A DNA stretch of 64,000 nucleotides, taken from the NCBI GenBank assembly GCA_002803225.1, contig NXFV01001536.1, positions 1 to 64,000 of the forward strand, in the 5' to 3' direction. Origin of the DNA: Gamarada debralockiae. Its lineage: Eukaryota; Ascomycota; Leotiomycetes; Helotiales; Hyphodiscaceae. The notes under the pieces are model-generated. The model was not told the DNA's origin. It saw only the letters and a program-made list of their open reading frames with translations, and did no database searches. Every line of letters starts with the position of its first letter. The stretch's first letter is position 1. The position numbers and the translations under genes are program-made. Shown here piece by piece: positions 42,189-53,384 of this stretch.

Positions 42189-44230
42189 ATGGCCGAAGTT
42201 GGCTTTGACTCGAATAAGCGGCCACATGACGATGACCTTGAGCAACCTCCGAAGTCACGAATCCGTCGAACATTTACAGCTTGCGATGCTTGTCGTAGGA
42301 TCAATGCTCAGTGCGAAGTTGAGACAAATAGTAATGTCTGTCATCGGTGTCAATCTTTGGGGCAAGTTACCTCCTCTCCGTGGGCTTTGATCTTGCTGAC
42401 AGCCTTCCAGAATTGATTGCGAGCTGCCGGATGGGCCCGAGCGCCATTCTGAGCAGGATGATAGCAAGTTATCAAGTCTAGAGCAGCGATTCACACGACT
42501 TGAAGAAAAGTTTGATGAACTATCTTCTCTTTTACGGAGAGTTATCGACCAGTCTGCTGGAACGAGTTCAAGTGTCCAAGTTCCTGTACCAGAGTTACCA
42601 GAGCAACTTGAAAGGATACAAAGTAGAAATGACAGCAGAAGTGGCAGCGAAATTGGCAGTGAGAGTGACGAAATTGATGAAGAAACTGGGCCCTATGTGC
42701 CACGACCAGTGATTCGAAACCTTCAATCTCAATTCTTTGGACAGAACGGCGATTTCACTTCAGAATCGTTAATGCTTGGAGATATTGTCTGCAGGGGCTT
42801 GATCAGCTCAGATTTGGCGGAGAGATTGCTTCCAATGTTTGTCGATTTATACGCTGCTCGGGAAAGTCCAGGCTAATTGTTCAAAGATTCGTGGATCATT
42901 GGGGCTCGTGGATATCCATATCTAGCGAGACAAGCCTTCCTGCAAATCTGAGAGAGACTCAGCCACTTCTTTTCAGTGCTGCTTGTCTTTTAGCCTCCCG
43001 ATTTCTCCCTGAGGTCACCAAGCATACCATTCACGGCATGTATGCTCAAGTGCGACGACTGTCGGCGAGTGTGTTATTGAACTGTCCTCCCCTGGACTAC
43101 GAAACGTTGCAAGCACTTTTGCTCTTAAGTATGTGGAGCCCAACTGTCCAGATGGCCGTCCCAATCGACTCCTGGCTACTAAGTGGCATTGCCCTCAATC
43201 ACTCAATTTTGTCATTTGATTTCCTAGATAGCGAGAGGGCCATGGATATGAGGGAAGACACTCTCCGGGAAATGAGAATATGGAACGGGCTCTGTGTGAC
43301 TCAATTACAGTAGGTTTACTCTTAAGTCCCTTAAAATCCAGCTAACAGCTGAACTGTTTCTCTATTGGAAACGCTCGGCCGTGTAACCTTCAACAGAATT
43401 TGATGTCTAAATGTCCTCGCATCTTGGACTTTCCACAGGCACATCTTAGTGATGGCAGGCTCGTTGCCGAGATTGAGCTCTACTCCATCGTTCAACGTCT
43501 TCTTGGAAACAGGCAAGTTCTACGACGTGGTATGACAAAGTATGAGGAGATTTTTCAGTGGAGGAATAAGTGGAAACATCTATTCAGTAAGTCCACTTGC
43601 TCATACCATTGGCAATGACTTACTGAACATTGAAAAGATGATACTTGCAGTTTATTTGACCTCGCACCAGCCTTTGGCGAGCTCTTACTCTTTCACACAT
43701 CCATTCGCCTCGGCATTTCGTCGCCCAATCTATTACCTGCCACGCTGCATGCCGCATCTTTCATCATAACAACGTTCCTGTGCATCAGCGAATCAGAAAT
43801 CTTGGATTCCCCAGATCACAATTTCTTCATCATCGCCTATGCCGGCCTGACTTTGTGTAAGTACACGATCAACGATCCTTTGATAACAAAAGTTCGGAGT
43901 TTTCTGTTCGAACTCTCCTTGAACGACGAACATATCGCGTCTCGGTTTGCATGCATTATTGGGGAGTTGCAAGAAGCTTATGCGAGGGCTCAAGTCACAA
44001 ATGAAAGCACAAATCCAGTTCAGCTGGAAAGAGGCGATGAAGAAAACTCGCTACTGTACTCGTCTTTAATGGACACTTTACCAGAGGGCTACGATTCGAT
44101 AGGAGAACTTTTGGTTGGATTTTTTTCTGCGGAAAAGCAACTGGCTTACGCCTCTGATCCTTTCGCCCAATGTAAGATACCGGCCCTTAAAACATCATCT
44201 AAACCTAACAAATGCTTCAGGAGATCATGA
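42189..44230 (+). CDS. Zn2Cys6 transcription factor with fungal_trans domain; contains a GC-AG intron
   Basis: Five exons, 42189-42361, 42411-42836, 42887-43295, 43349-43586 and 43638-44230, join in phase to 612 residues. The zinc cluster (TACDACRRINAQC ... VCHRCQSLGIDCELP) is completed across a 49-nt GC-AG intron (42362-42410, donor GCAAGT). A coiled coil (SLEQRFTRLEEKFDELSSLL) follows. The intron 42837-42886 joins AERLLPIFVDHWGSW, and the next joins WNGLCLNCFSIGNARPC, both fungal_trans style. The C-terminus is uncertain: splicing at 44171/44221 would create TGA directly after FAQ, though the next exon continues in another frame (EIMMASHTSL...), suggesting loss of one base. The start ATG is at 42189; the frame upstream has no better one. 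Confidence 0.82.
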
Positions 44231-44247
44231 TGGCTTCTCATACGAGC

Positions 44248-44920
44248 TTAACTAGCAACTGTGGTTGCCTTGAATCTGCGTTGAGCCCATTCTTCGCTTG
44301 AGATCGGCTCGTATTTGGCTGGATGCTCAGCAACGACGGCTAGGCAAAACTCTGTCAAGTCTCATTGAAGTTGAATCCTGAAAAAACCTGTCCGATGGAA
44401 CCCAACACAATGAGTGGCCGATCGAATTCACTTAATAAAGAAGGAAGAATGGCATCGAATATCGCTCATTCGGTTTGAAGTTCTCCGCATGATGAACCGT
44501 CGGGATAAAACGATTGTTGGTAATCCGTATCAAATAATCACCGATATTAGCAAAGAAGACTTCATTCAATCGGCGCAGTGTTAATCCATTCTCCTAGTCG
44601 GTTCAGAATTGCAGCCCACCATTTTGGTCTTGCCAGAGCATGAAGAACTGCAGGCCAGTATGGGAGCCAATGCAGATTGCCTGCTTCTTACCGATCTCCA
44701 AAACCGATTCCGGCAGGGTGGCATAACGATTTAAAGCAATGGCGTGTCTAGATAGGATGTAACTTTGTCGAAATAGGCCACGGGGAGGTCGAGTTCCAGA
44801 GCAATGCGATAAGGGCGGGGGAGGGGGGCGCAAACCGCGACAGAGTCTGAGTAAGCGGTAGAGAATGGAAGCGGCCATGGATTTCTTAAAAGATTGTGTT
44901 GCCCCTGATAATTCAATCAT
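44248..44920 (-). pseudogene. 2OG-Fe(II) oxygenase (isopenicillin-N-synthase-like), multiply frameshifted
   Basis: Reading down the minus strand, coherent pieces appear in alternating frames: ELDLPVAYFDKV, then QAICIGSHTGLQFF with LWQDQNGGLQF (His-x-Asp-type iron site, here HTG), then GEWINTAPIE. Next come FFANIGDYLIRITNNRFIPT and ERYSMPFF (second His/Arg site region), and finally AVVAEHPAKYEPISSEEWAQ to TAA at 44250-44248. At least four shifts or stops lie between them and no introns explain them. The change of the usual HxD to HTG would by itself disable iron binding. Functional relatives hydroxylate or desaturate secondary metabolites. It converges with the Zn2Cys6 gene next to it. Confidence 0.75.
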
Positions 44921-45048
44921 AAGACACAGTGAGAAGCTTAACGTGTTAAAAAATTGTCTAGATCAAATAAGTAGAACTTCTTTCAACATTTCCAAACAAG
45001 CTGGCCACCCCTTTGTACTCGACTGCTTCCTATCTTAAGGAACAAAGT

Positions 45049-46056
45049 TTAAAGATCATCCTTCAACCCGACCATCTCCAGCGAGTCCTTCCAAAGCTTT
45101 GCTTCCTTCTCCGGATCGTAAGTATGGGAGACATATCCTACCCCGCCAATATCACCATCATCCTCGCCCTTCGGCGCTTCCTCGCAATCCACAAGATACT
45201 TCCCACCCTTATCCTCCCACTCTCTCCCAACAGCAGCGACAATAGTCGTCGCTGCACCCTGCTGTGGACTTTTCAATTTCTTCATCAACGCCTCGTCGGT
45301 TTTGTATGCCGCGACCATTTGAGGGTCCACATGCCTCGCCAGCTGCGTGTCAATAGCTCCCGGGTGCACACTCGTGGCATGGAGACCCTTATTCCCGTAC
45401 CGCCGATCGATCTCGTTGGCCATATATATGTTTGCTGTCTTTGACTGCGCGTATGCAACCCAGGGATTATAACCCCCCTCTTTAAAGGAGTAATTGAAGG
45501 GACCGCTTGGCATGCGGTGGGCTGAAGACGATACGTTAACAACTCGGGAATGCATCGCGGGAGTTGTGCTGGATAGCAAAGCAGGCTTGAGTAGCTGAAA
45601 GAGAAGAAAGTGGGAGAGGTGGTTGATAGCAAATTGCATCTCGTAGCCATCTGCAGTGAGCTGGAGAGAGGGGGTGGCCATTACACCGGCATTGTTGATG
45701 AGGATGTTGATTTGATGGTTTGATTGTGTCAGAATGCTAGACGCTGCTGCTCGAACACTGTCAAGGCTGTCATTTTCCATTTCTATGAGTGTGATATGTG
45801 TTCCTGGCTTGTCGAGAATGTCACCGAGAGCATGGCGGGCCTTTTTTAGGTCGCGGGCTGTGAGGAAGAGAGTGGCGCCAGTTTTGGATAGTGCTCTTGC
45901 TGTCTCAATACCGATGCCAGAAGAAGTACCCGTTATGACTATGACTTTTCCTTTAAGTTTGCCTTCGAGATTCTGTGATTGGATGATTTGAAGGGCTGTT
46001 GGCCGGGCATCTCCAGGTCCTTGAGGATTGGCGTGGGCTGTGGCGTATGAACTCAT
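45049..46056 (-). CDS. short-chain dehydrogenase/reductase
   Basis: A single-exon gene of 335 residues, at the upper end for classical SDRs. The cofactor motif TGTSSGIG begins at Thr42, the NNAG motif (ILINNAGVM) is near residue 120, and the active-site YAQSK follows (Tyr-x3-Lys); the catalytic Ser lies in VVNVSSSAHR. It is closest in style to the retinol dehydrogenase / WW-oxidoreductase-like SDRs of fungi that use NADP(H). The substrate is unknown. It is divergent from the Zn2Cys6 gene at 46542 and next to a dead 2OG oxygenase, as in metabolic clusters. Confidence 0.9.
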   Translation of the reverse strand: MSSYATAHANPQGPGDARPTALQIIQSQNLEGKLKGKVIVITGTSSGIGIETARALSKTGATLFLTARDLKKARHALGDILDKPGTHITLIEMENDSLDSVRAAASSILTQSNHQINILINNAGVMATPSLQLTADGYEMQFAINHLSHFLLFQLLKPALLSSTTPAMHSRVVNVSSSAHRMPSGPFNYSFKEGGYNPWVAYAQSKTANIYMANEIDRRYGNKGLHATSVHPGAIDTQLARHVDPQMVAAYKTDEALMKKLKSPQQGAATTIVAAVGREWEDKGGKYLVDCEEAPKGEDDGDIGGVGYVSHTYDPEKEAKLWKDSLEMVGLKDDL

Positions 46057-46541
46057 CCTGTTCCAAAGAAGGATTGTGGTGTGTGGGTGGAGTGGTTCAA
46101 CTTCAGCTTTTTTAGGAATTGAAAGATACTCAGTGGAAATGTGAGTGAGATTAGATGACTGTGTTGAAGTGTAGTTAGACCTCTAGCCTGCGGAGGTAGG
46201 CTGTTATATAACTTTTCCCATAACTACAGCAACTCACCTTTTCCAACTCCACTTGCTAGTGGTGGCTTCCTGTCACGGAGTTAGGTGATTGTACCATTTT
46301 AAAGACCGAAAGACATAGGTACTCTGGGGAAATGTGTTGTTTGTATGTCTGGACCCATTGAAAGGCAGGCTCACCAATTGAAGCGAAGCATGGGGGGTTT
46401 GGATGACCCGCTTTAATCCCGCTTTCATGCCGCAAGCGTCGGCCGCAGAAGGCCACCGCATCATCGCTTTTCTGGTGGCATATCTTACCGCCAACGTTAC
46501 AGCGACAACCATCTATACATGGGCCTTGGAATACTACAGAC
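46057..46541. promoter_or_regulatory. bidirectional promoter between SDR and Zn2Cys6 gene
   Basis: 485 bp separate divergent starts. There is a CGG...CCG-like arrangement (TGCGGAGG near 46191, GGCCGC near 46441) of the kind Zn2Cys6 proteins bind, but spacing is too loose for a firm claim. No coding pattern beyond short frames. Confidence 0.4.
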
Positions 46542-48406
46542 ATGCAAAGCCCAATAGCCCCATCAGGTGCCGACAAAGCACAACAAGCATGTGTAGCATG
46601 TAAGCTGCGGAAAAGGAAGTGTGATAAAGAGCTTCCACAATGTGGTTGGTGCTCGAGGTAAGCTGGGACATTGGGTGCGAAATCGGTTGACTTTCAAGTC
46701 ACTTGGAATAAACTGACAATTAATGACAATAGAAAAAGCCAGAATTGCGATTACTCTTCGCCAGGCCAAAATGGCAACAATGTATCAAGTCAAAGGTCAT
46801 ACCCCTCATCGCTCGACGCGAGTCCGCGGAAATCACAGTCTGTCAACTTTCCAACTATGCTTTTCATGGATCCAACAATCCTACAGTATGGCCAGGTTGA
46901 GATACCTCGTTCGACGCATCCTGTTCCAGCCCATGTTTTACAATTCGTTGGAGATATGACCGAAGTTGTTACCAATGCCTCCACGTATTTCGAAACTATT
47001 CATGTATGGATGCCAATCATCTCCAAGAAACGCTTCTACGATCATCACCTACAGCCCATGTTTCATTGTCACGCAGATTTTACGCTTCTTCTCCTTTCCA
47101 TGAAGCTCATCACAAGCATGCTACCCAAAGAGTTGGCAAACCCACGAACACCAGCATATTACGCAGCAAAGCACTTCTACCTTGAGATAGAAGCCTCAGG
47201 AATAATGTCCATTCAAGTCTTGCAGGCCGGGTTGCTTCTGTCTCTTTACGAATTGGGTCATGCCATATATCCTTCCGCGTACTTGTCAATTGGCACCTGT
47301 GCCAGATACGCTTATGCGCTTGGTATCAACAAAGACGCAAAGACACAGGCTTCCAAAGTGCTTACTTTGGTTGAGCTAGAAGAAAACAAAAGAGTTTGGT
47401 GGGGAATTGTTATCTTGGACCGGTTTGAATTATCTCATTTAGTCCCTCTTCCCAGAGCCGACTCATTACCAGTCACTCGTTGGCCATCTGCTGTCATCAA
47501 ACACCAATCACCTTTAGAAGTAATTCTAACGTTATTGATAGGTTTTTAAGCATTGGCTGTCCAGGTAGACCCTTTGCAACCAGAAACCCTAAATTACGTG
47601 ATCCTTTGCCAGCGGATGATGCTGCGTGGGACGCGGGTGTGAGTCTGGACTAACAAGCCTTATTTTTAGTACTAATAAGCAATACAGGTAGTGGAACCCA
47701 CTTCAGCTACACTATATTCCCCAACGAATACTCATATGAGCAAATTCCCGTTGCTGTGCCAGACTGCAGGGTTACTGGGCCAAGTTCTCGACCACATCTC
47801 CGGCCCGGTCGTGGACCAGAAAGTGCACGATGAAGAAGGAATGCAGCTAGATCAAACGCTCCAAGCGATGATTGCTGTCTCAGAAAGCATGGATACACCA
47901 GACAATGATCAAATAGCCATGGTCTACAGGTATTGTCCCTATGGTTTAACCCTACCAACATCGGCCCTCGACATTGTCTAATACACACGGCATAGTACTC
48001 TCATGACTCTTTACAATCTTCCCCTTTATTCCAACAACATGGTTCTTAATCGCACAGACCGCATTCAACGTGGAAAAATCGCCGCAGAAACCATATCAAA
48101 GAAAATGACTAAATGCTTGCCCAATAAGATGATGCACTTACCTCAGAATTATGCGGCGGTTTCACCTTGGGGCCTCTTCTGTGTATACCAAGCGGCTGTT
48201 ACATACATGCAATTGAGTCGAGAGACCGGGGACTTGTATATACTTGAGGATCTGATACTCTTGAAAGAGACACTCAGCACAATGAGAACGAGATGGAATG
48301 CTGCAGGTACGTTATCAGTTCCTTCCAAGGCGAACTTTAGCTCACGATCTTTCAAGGAGTGTACCTTCAGTTATTGGAGGCGCGTGAGGTGGTGGGTATT
48401 CGGTGA
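46542..48406 (+). CDS. Zn2Cys6 transcription factor
   Basis: Six exons, 46542-46657, 46733-47422, 47542-47638, 47688-47929, 47996-48306 and 48357-48406, join in phase to 501 residues. The zinc cluster ACVACKLRKRKCDKELPQC + GWCSRKSQNC spans the first intron. The middle has the fungal_trans block VLDRFLSIGCPGRPFATRNP (rebuilt over the 119-nt intron 47423-47541) and PLPADDAAWDAG. The end is RWNAAGVYLQLLEAREVV. It is divergent from the SDR gene, which suggests local regulation of that gene. The pattern is well preserved, unlike the neighbouring oxygenase. Confidence 0.88.
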
Positions 48407-49021
48407 TCTTACTTCCCTGTTTCTGTAGCACTGTAGCACTCTACGAGCCTTGTCGAGAAAACGTGTTCTGAATCGTTAGTTCTCGGTTCAAGCCGGGGCT
48501 GCTATTCCAATTGTGGACTCGATGGTTGGAACAGAATTCGTAAAGGGCCACCCATTGGCCAGTGGTGGGTTGTCTTGTGAGGAAGAGCCCACTGAACCTT
48601 CAAATTGATCATAGTCGGAAAGAGAACAGATAGTGATAACACCCTATTAATAGAATTATCGAGCACATCTGAGGTCGAATCGATCCCCTTCCCGTTGTCT
48701 TGTCCTCAGATGTCACTGTGGACTACACATGCAGTAGCCTGTTCGAACACTAGCTGGAAACTACAAGGCTATGCTCTAGACTCATCTAATCCTTACGAAT
48801 TATACCTTTTAAATCCGACATCGAGCACTAGCAGATCAACGTGATAGTCTATAATAACTTCAGACGAAGGCTACACATGAAGGTATAATAGGTCGAGCAT
48901 TTCTTAGACTGCGGAGGTTTTAGGGAAGCATGTCTAGAGGAAAACGACGACGATAGAACAGTGAGAGTGGCCGAAAGGATTGCGATAATCTAGACTTGCA
49001 AAAGCCTTAAAGACTAATAGA
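48407..49021. other. gene-free stretch after the regulator
   Basis: Only short frames occur on the plus strand (e.g. 48605-48844) with no motif. The composition becomes A/T-rich toward the repeats that follow. Confidence 0.45.
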
Positions 49022-49074
49022 GCTAAGATCAAACCTAGAACTATACTAATACTAAGCCCTGGCTCAATAAATAC
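49022..49074 (+). repeat. degenerate repeat copy A (53 bp)
   Basis: It aligns without gaps to 49297-49349: 45 of 53 bases agree and seven of the eight differences are transitions, as expected from repeat-induced point mutation. A GTGTCACGGC word follows at about 49086. Confidence 0.65.
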
Positions 49075-49296
49075 AATAGACTTAAGTGTCACGGCACCAC
49101 ACAGAGGCCTCAAGAAGAGCAGGGTAGTTATTTGCACTAAGACCAGAGAGAACTAAACTGAAGAGAGAAGAAAGAGAACTCTGTAAGAAGCTTGAACCTA
49201 TATACAGGAGCTTTGCGAAGCCACGCTAGGCAAGCGAGAAAAGGCTAGGTTTACCCCCGCGGAGGGGAAAACATTGGAGAGGGCCAGTGTGATGGC

Positions 49297-49349
49297 GCTG
49301 AGATTAAACCTGGAACTACACTAATATTAAGCACTGGCTTAACAAATAC
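49297..49349 (+). repeat. degenerate repeat copy B (53 bp)
   Basis: Second copy of the repeat at 49022-49074. It is followed within five bases by CCTGTGACGGCCCT, the left arm of the inverted repeat described next, so it may be the edge of a degraded transposable element. Confidence 0.65.
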
Positions 49350-49353
49350 GTCT

Positions 49354-49440
49354 CCTGTGACGGCCCTAAAAATTGATGCCTGAGGCTCTAAGGAATAGAA
49401 CATTTCCCCCAGATTACGTGAGGGCCAGGGCCGTCACAGG
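49354..49440. repeat. 87-bp unit bounded by perfect 14-bp inverted repeats
   Basis: CCTGTGACGGCCCT at 49354-49367 and AGGGCCGTCACAGG at 49427-49440 are exact inverse complements. The interior is A/T-rich and has no open frame. It could be a miniature inverted-repeat element or the junction of two opposed element ends; TGTGACGGCC-type ends are common on fungal LTR elements. Confidence 0.7.
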
Positions 49441-49746
49441 TCTAGGTGTAGTAGGCCAGAGGGGGAGGGGCTCAAGGTTAGAGGGCCTTCAAAGGGAGCT
49501 TCGTATGACGCTCCTAAGTTGAAATCAGCTCCTGGGGAGCTAGCTATTAGTCTAGAAGGGGGTATACTATTCTTCTAATGAAATAACTATAGGCCCTAAT
49601 AAGAAATCTCGAAAAATTATGTTCTGTTCTCTCTAACTAAATTTGCACTGTATATAACTTCTTGAGCTTAACCTAAGAACGTCACTCTAGTAGGCTGGCC
49701 ACTATTCACAGCACACGGCCGCGAAGAATCGCCTGACTTAGTGATT
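49441..49746. other. A/T-rich, no gene
   Basis: 3' flank of the secreted-protein gene. No coding pattern is visible. Confidence 0.4.
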
Positions 49747-50619
49747 TCAATAATGAACTGAGAATTTCTGGCAGTCATCTTGTGCACCGCGCTGGGCGAC
49801 TGGCATGAGAACAGGCTGATGATTGGACGCAGAGGTCATGGTACAGACGCGGTAGTGTCCTTCTGGGAGGCCGCCGGTGACAGTTGTAGATAGAAGCCCG
49901 TTGCCATCGCCTGCGTCGTTGATGCCTTTGAAGAAGACGAAAGTTGTTGGGTCTGGTGGTGTGGAGGGTGACAGATTATCGCCAAGATCTTGCACCGTGA
50001 TATGTGTGTGGCCGATGACTTGTCCGTCAGAGGTGAGGTCTTGGGGTGCGCTATAGTATGTTAAATCCGGATTTGTGAAAAACCCTGCTGATAGTCCGGT
50101 TGTTTGGACTGAGATTGTGAAATCTTCGTTGGCATTGATCTTTTCCTTGGGTTTAGGAGAGATTATAATTGATGAGATCATATTGGAGGTGGATGGGATG
50201 TTTCCCATGACTAGAATGTCTGTCAGCTAATGCTTTTAGGCGCTGTTAAAATTTTCGCTCACCAATGCCATTACATGATCCCGCCCTAATCTGTAAGCCA
50301 TTCGTCAAAGTCTGGCCAGCGCAAAAATTTATAAAGTTTGCAAAGTCCCTGTGGAACAGTCAACATTTCCCAGTCTAGAAATGGGGTTGAAGGAGAATTC
50401 CTACGTTTGAGACGCAGCTTGCCCAGAAACTGGAGTCCCTTGACCATCGTCCTCGCTTCCAGTTTGTAGAGCATCGGGGCTCAAGCATGTAACAGTCGCC
50501 TGGGAATCTGAACCATCGTCGCGTTTCCGCAACCCGAATCCCACGTCTCTCATTGGCACAGCAGCCTCAGAGAGTGTTGCAAGTCCGAGAAAGATGGTTG
50601 CTAGGTCTTTGAATAACAT
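49747..50619 (-). CDS. secreted protein of unknown function, conserved in ascomycetes
   Basis: Three exons, 50619-50405, 50348-50263 and 50210-49747, join in phase to 254 residues. The N-terminus MLFKDLATIFLGLATLSEA is a signal peptide, followed by a possible KR processing site (GLRKRDD). Splicing restores DFANFINFCAGQTLTNGLQI and RAGSCNGIVMGNIPS, then FTISVQTTGLSAGFF, GQVIGHTHITVQ, TFVFFKGINDAGDG, and GLPEGHYRV...NHQPVLMPVAQRG. This order belongs to a family of small secreted fungal proteins that databases often label misleadingly as ribosomal protein s17; nothing in it is ribosomal. The fold looks all-beta. Function is unknown. Confidence 0.82.
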
Positions 50620-52126
50620 TTTGGAGCCCTATGTCATTCGAATAGATAGAGACAGGTCAACCTATTTGGGTGGAAGGGCGGGCTTAAAAAGAGAGGCCTA
50701 CGGTTGACGTGCTGTAATGTTGGAATGCCCGAATATATATACAGTACGGAGAAAGAACGACAGCGGCCCAAAATTTCGACCTTAAAAGGAAGGAATGGAG
50801 AGGAAGGGTAATGTTCCAGGGAAGATTGGTACATTATGCTAGCATTTGATGAAGACTATACTGCCTATGATGATTTCAAATGCTTTCCACACGCCCGGCC
50901 TGGGGTTACCTTGTCAAGAATGGAAAATCATGGACATGTCGTGCGAGAATCCTAAGAGAGAGGTTGACAGGCTGATACGCGAAAACTTAATGCTCGAAAT
51001 AAATACGTACCTCGGAAACTTCAGCGAAGTACTATACCCTCGGATCTTGGCATCCCCACATCCCCCGCATCAGATCACCGCAATGGCGGCAATACCTCGG
51101 AAGGAGAAGAAACTGATTGGCTTGATTTTCAAGGATAGTCGCAAATAGATTGATCTCCAACAGCAATGCCAGGACTTAGGTGTAATCTAATCTACCCCAT
51201 TCCCGCGGCTCTATAGACTATTGTAGAGCTACCTGAATCGCTGAACGAGCTACTCTTAGATCATGCCCGCACTCCCTGGCATGTGCGTAACTCCAGTCTT
51301 TGTACGCCCTTGATGTTAAGGAAAATTCTACCTGGCTGAGCAGGAAAATACTACAATTAAGAAGTCTCTGGTCAGACCTCCCATTGATGTCAAAAGCGAT
51401 TTGGAAATGATGTTGGGTCTGTAAGATTTAAATCTTCCAACAGTTAATGTTACCGCTGACAGCTAGATATCAGTGCTGCCATCGAGAATATCATCTATGA
51501 TTGCCTGCGCCAACACTATAACGAGGCAGGTTTCACCGAGAATACAGGGATTGGGGTACTCCACCGAGAGCTCTCCTTCCACCAAGGTTTGCAATTGACC
51601 CCAATTGTCGTCTGGGAATCCCTAGTCCCCCGGCTCACGGGAGCTGTGCAACTCGCTGCGCTCTTGGTCGCATTCTGCTTCGGCCAACATCATCTCGCTG
51701 AAAAACTTCTGAAAAGCCCAGTTCTACTAAGAGGCAAGACTTCTGTAGACTTTCCTAGTTATCGTCATCTTTGACGTACTACTTTCTACTTATCTTACTT
51801 GGAGGCAGAGCTGGAGTACATTCCTTCATTTCTCCATATCAAGCAGGCAGGTGACGACGGGTCGCTCCCGTCGGACTACTACTTCGGCTAATAAGCGCGT
51901 TCTGTTTTGAAGATCCAAATTTAACATGAGGACATATCATGACGACCCTTTGCCACCAATGGGCGCGCGTCGGATCTGTAGGAATGCAAAGAGTGTTCCT
52001 GTTGCAGGAGGTAGGAAACGCGTTAAACAAAACACAGGACTTTGGAAACAGAACAAACATCGGAGAGTGGATTACCGGCTTAGAGAGTTCGTCACCCTCC
52101 AACACCGGTACACCACATTCCACCCT
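50620..52126. other. long intergenic stretch with small uncharacterised frames
   Basis: A 100-codon frame (50846-51148) and a 61-codon frame continuing an open stretch from about 51440 to 51774 look partly protein-like (for example SAAIENIIYDCLRQHYNEAG, RLTGAVQLAALLVAFCF) but have no clear start, splice or family. They may be remnants. No other gene is seen. Confidence 0.35.
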
Positions 52127-53384
52127 CTACTTTTTGCCGTGCATATTCACCTCACTAGCTTCCACGCTCTCCTCACCCTCAGCCTCTCTCCTGACACCCT
52201 GGTTAACGCTCCTCCACACCCCCCTAAACGCAAGCCCTGGATGTGCAATCGTCAATGCCAGTACCGCAGCCCCAATCATTGCCCCCTCAAGTACCATAAA
52301 AGTCACCTGACCGCCCCTGAAAGTCGGACCTCCGAACCCCTTACTGAGCTCACCAACACGGAAGCAGCATCTCACGAAGATGCATAGTGTAGCAAAAGGC
52401 AATATGTAGAGGAATACCCTGAAGCTGGTCTTTTGACGAAGCTCTGTGTATGCCGGGTTGAAGTGTAGATTAGAAGAGAGGGCGCGGAGGGCGAATTCAC
52501 CGGCTAGACACATGAAGAGCAGGAGGGAGAAGACTTGGAAAGAGAGACCGGCAACCATGATGTGTGTGCCGGTATTGAGCTGGCTGTCTGTATTTGCAGT
52601 GGATGCCAAGGCACCGCCGACAGCTTGAAGGACCAAGGAGATAATGTCGCAGCAGACGAAGATGATGGTGCACGTGCGTGGCTTGATTCTCGACAAGCTT
52701 TCGTTATAGACAACAATCAACCGGCCGAGACAGAGATAGATGGAGGCACAGAGGAAGGCGGGGCCGATGGTGAGGCAGATGAGATAACTGGACCATTGGT
52801 CAGCCACTGAACCGAGTTGAAGAAAGAGAGAGAGGAGACGATATTGTAGAGATTATGGGAACTTACAGCAAGAATGGATTCTTCGCAAAAGGACTGTCAT
52901 GAATCAGGATCCGTCCTACATATCCAACAACTTCAAGCACCAAACCTCCAAACATGCCGACGAGAAAACTCCATGTATTATAACGGAAGGCGAGAAAGAT
53001 CTGTACTAAGAGCAGGATACCGAAAATACCAGAGAAGATGCTGTTTCCAGCTAGAGAGGGCATGTAGTTGAAATGTGCCTGGCCATAAGTGCCGAGTGGG
53101 CACAGTGTGGTGTTACACTGGTTTCGTATTAGTTTTGCTTTTGGGGTCTCCAGTAGGAGTGCCGGAAGGATGAAATAGGAGAAAAGAGTGAGATAGACAG
53201 GATAACGTACGAAGTTGCCGGGAAGTATACTCGCCCGACCATTTGTGATATTCAAGATTCCACCCCAGCAATTGCTCGGTGAGACCCAGCATGCGTACCC
53301 GGGGGCGACGCATGGACTGATGGTGGGGAGGCCATCGCACTGGATGTGTGTTCCATTGGGGAGGGTTAAGACCGGGAATGCCAT
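52127..53384 (-). CDS. RTA1-family lipid-translocating exporter
   Basis: Three exons, 53384-53211, 53117-52867 and 52787-52127, give 361 residues. The N-terminus is extracellular and Cys-rich (CDGLPTISPCVAPGYACW). The second exon starts CNTTLCPLGTYGQA. Splicing restores NPFLLYLICLTIGPAFLCAS, the RTA1 signature. About seven membrane segments are visible, including IFSGIFGILLLVQIFLAF, CTIIFVCCDIISLVLQAVGG (with the conserved CDxxSLxLQAxGG) and FLYILPFATLCIFVRC; then CCFRVGELSKGFGG. The RTA1 family includes Rsb1 (sphingoid-base export) and Rta1 (aminocholesterol resistance). It is in the plasma membrane. A Zn2Cys6 gene lies upstream on the same strand. Confidence 0.9.

Noticed and set aside
42837..42886. 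Apparent frameshift in the first Zn2Cys6 gene near FVDLYAARESPG
   Set aside because: A 50-nt intron with GTTTGT donor, GGCTAATTG branch and CAAAG acceptor restores LLPIFVDHWGSW in phase, so no frameshift is needed.
43296..43348. Second apparent frameshift in the same gene after GLCVTQLQ
   Set aside because: Using the GTGACT donor at 43296 instead of GTAGGT at 43310 joins WNGLC to LNCFSIGNARPC in phase.
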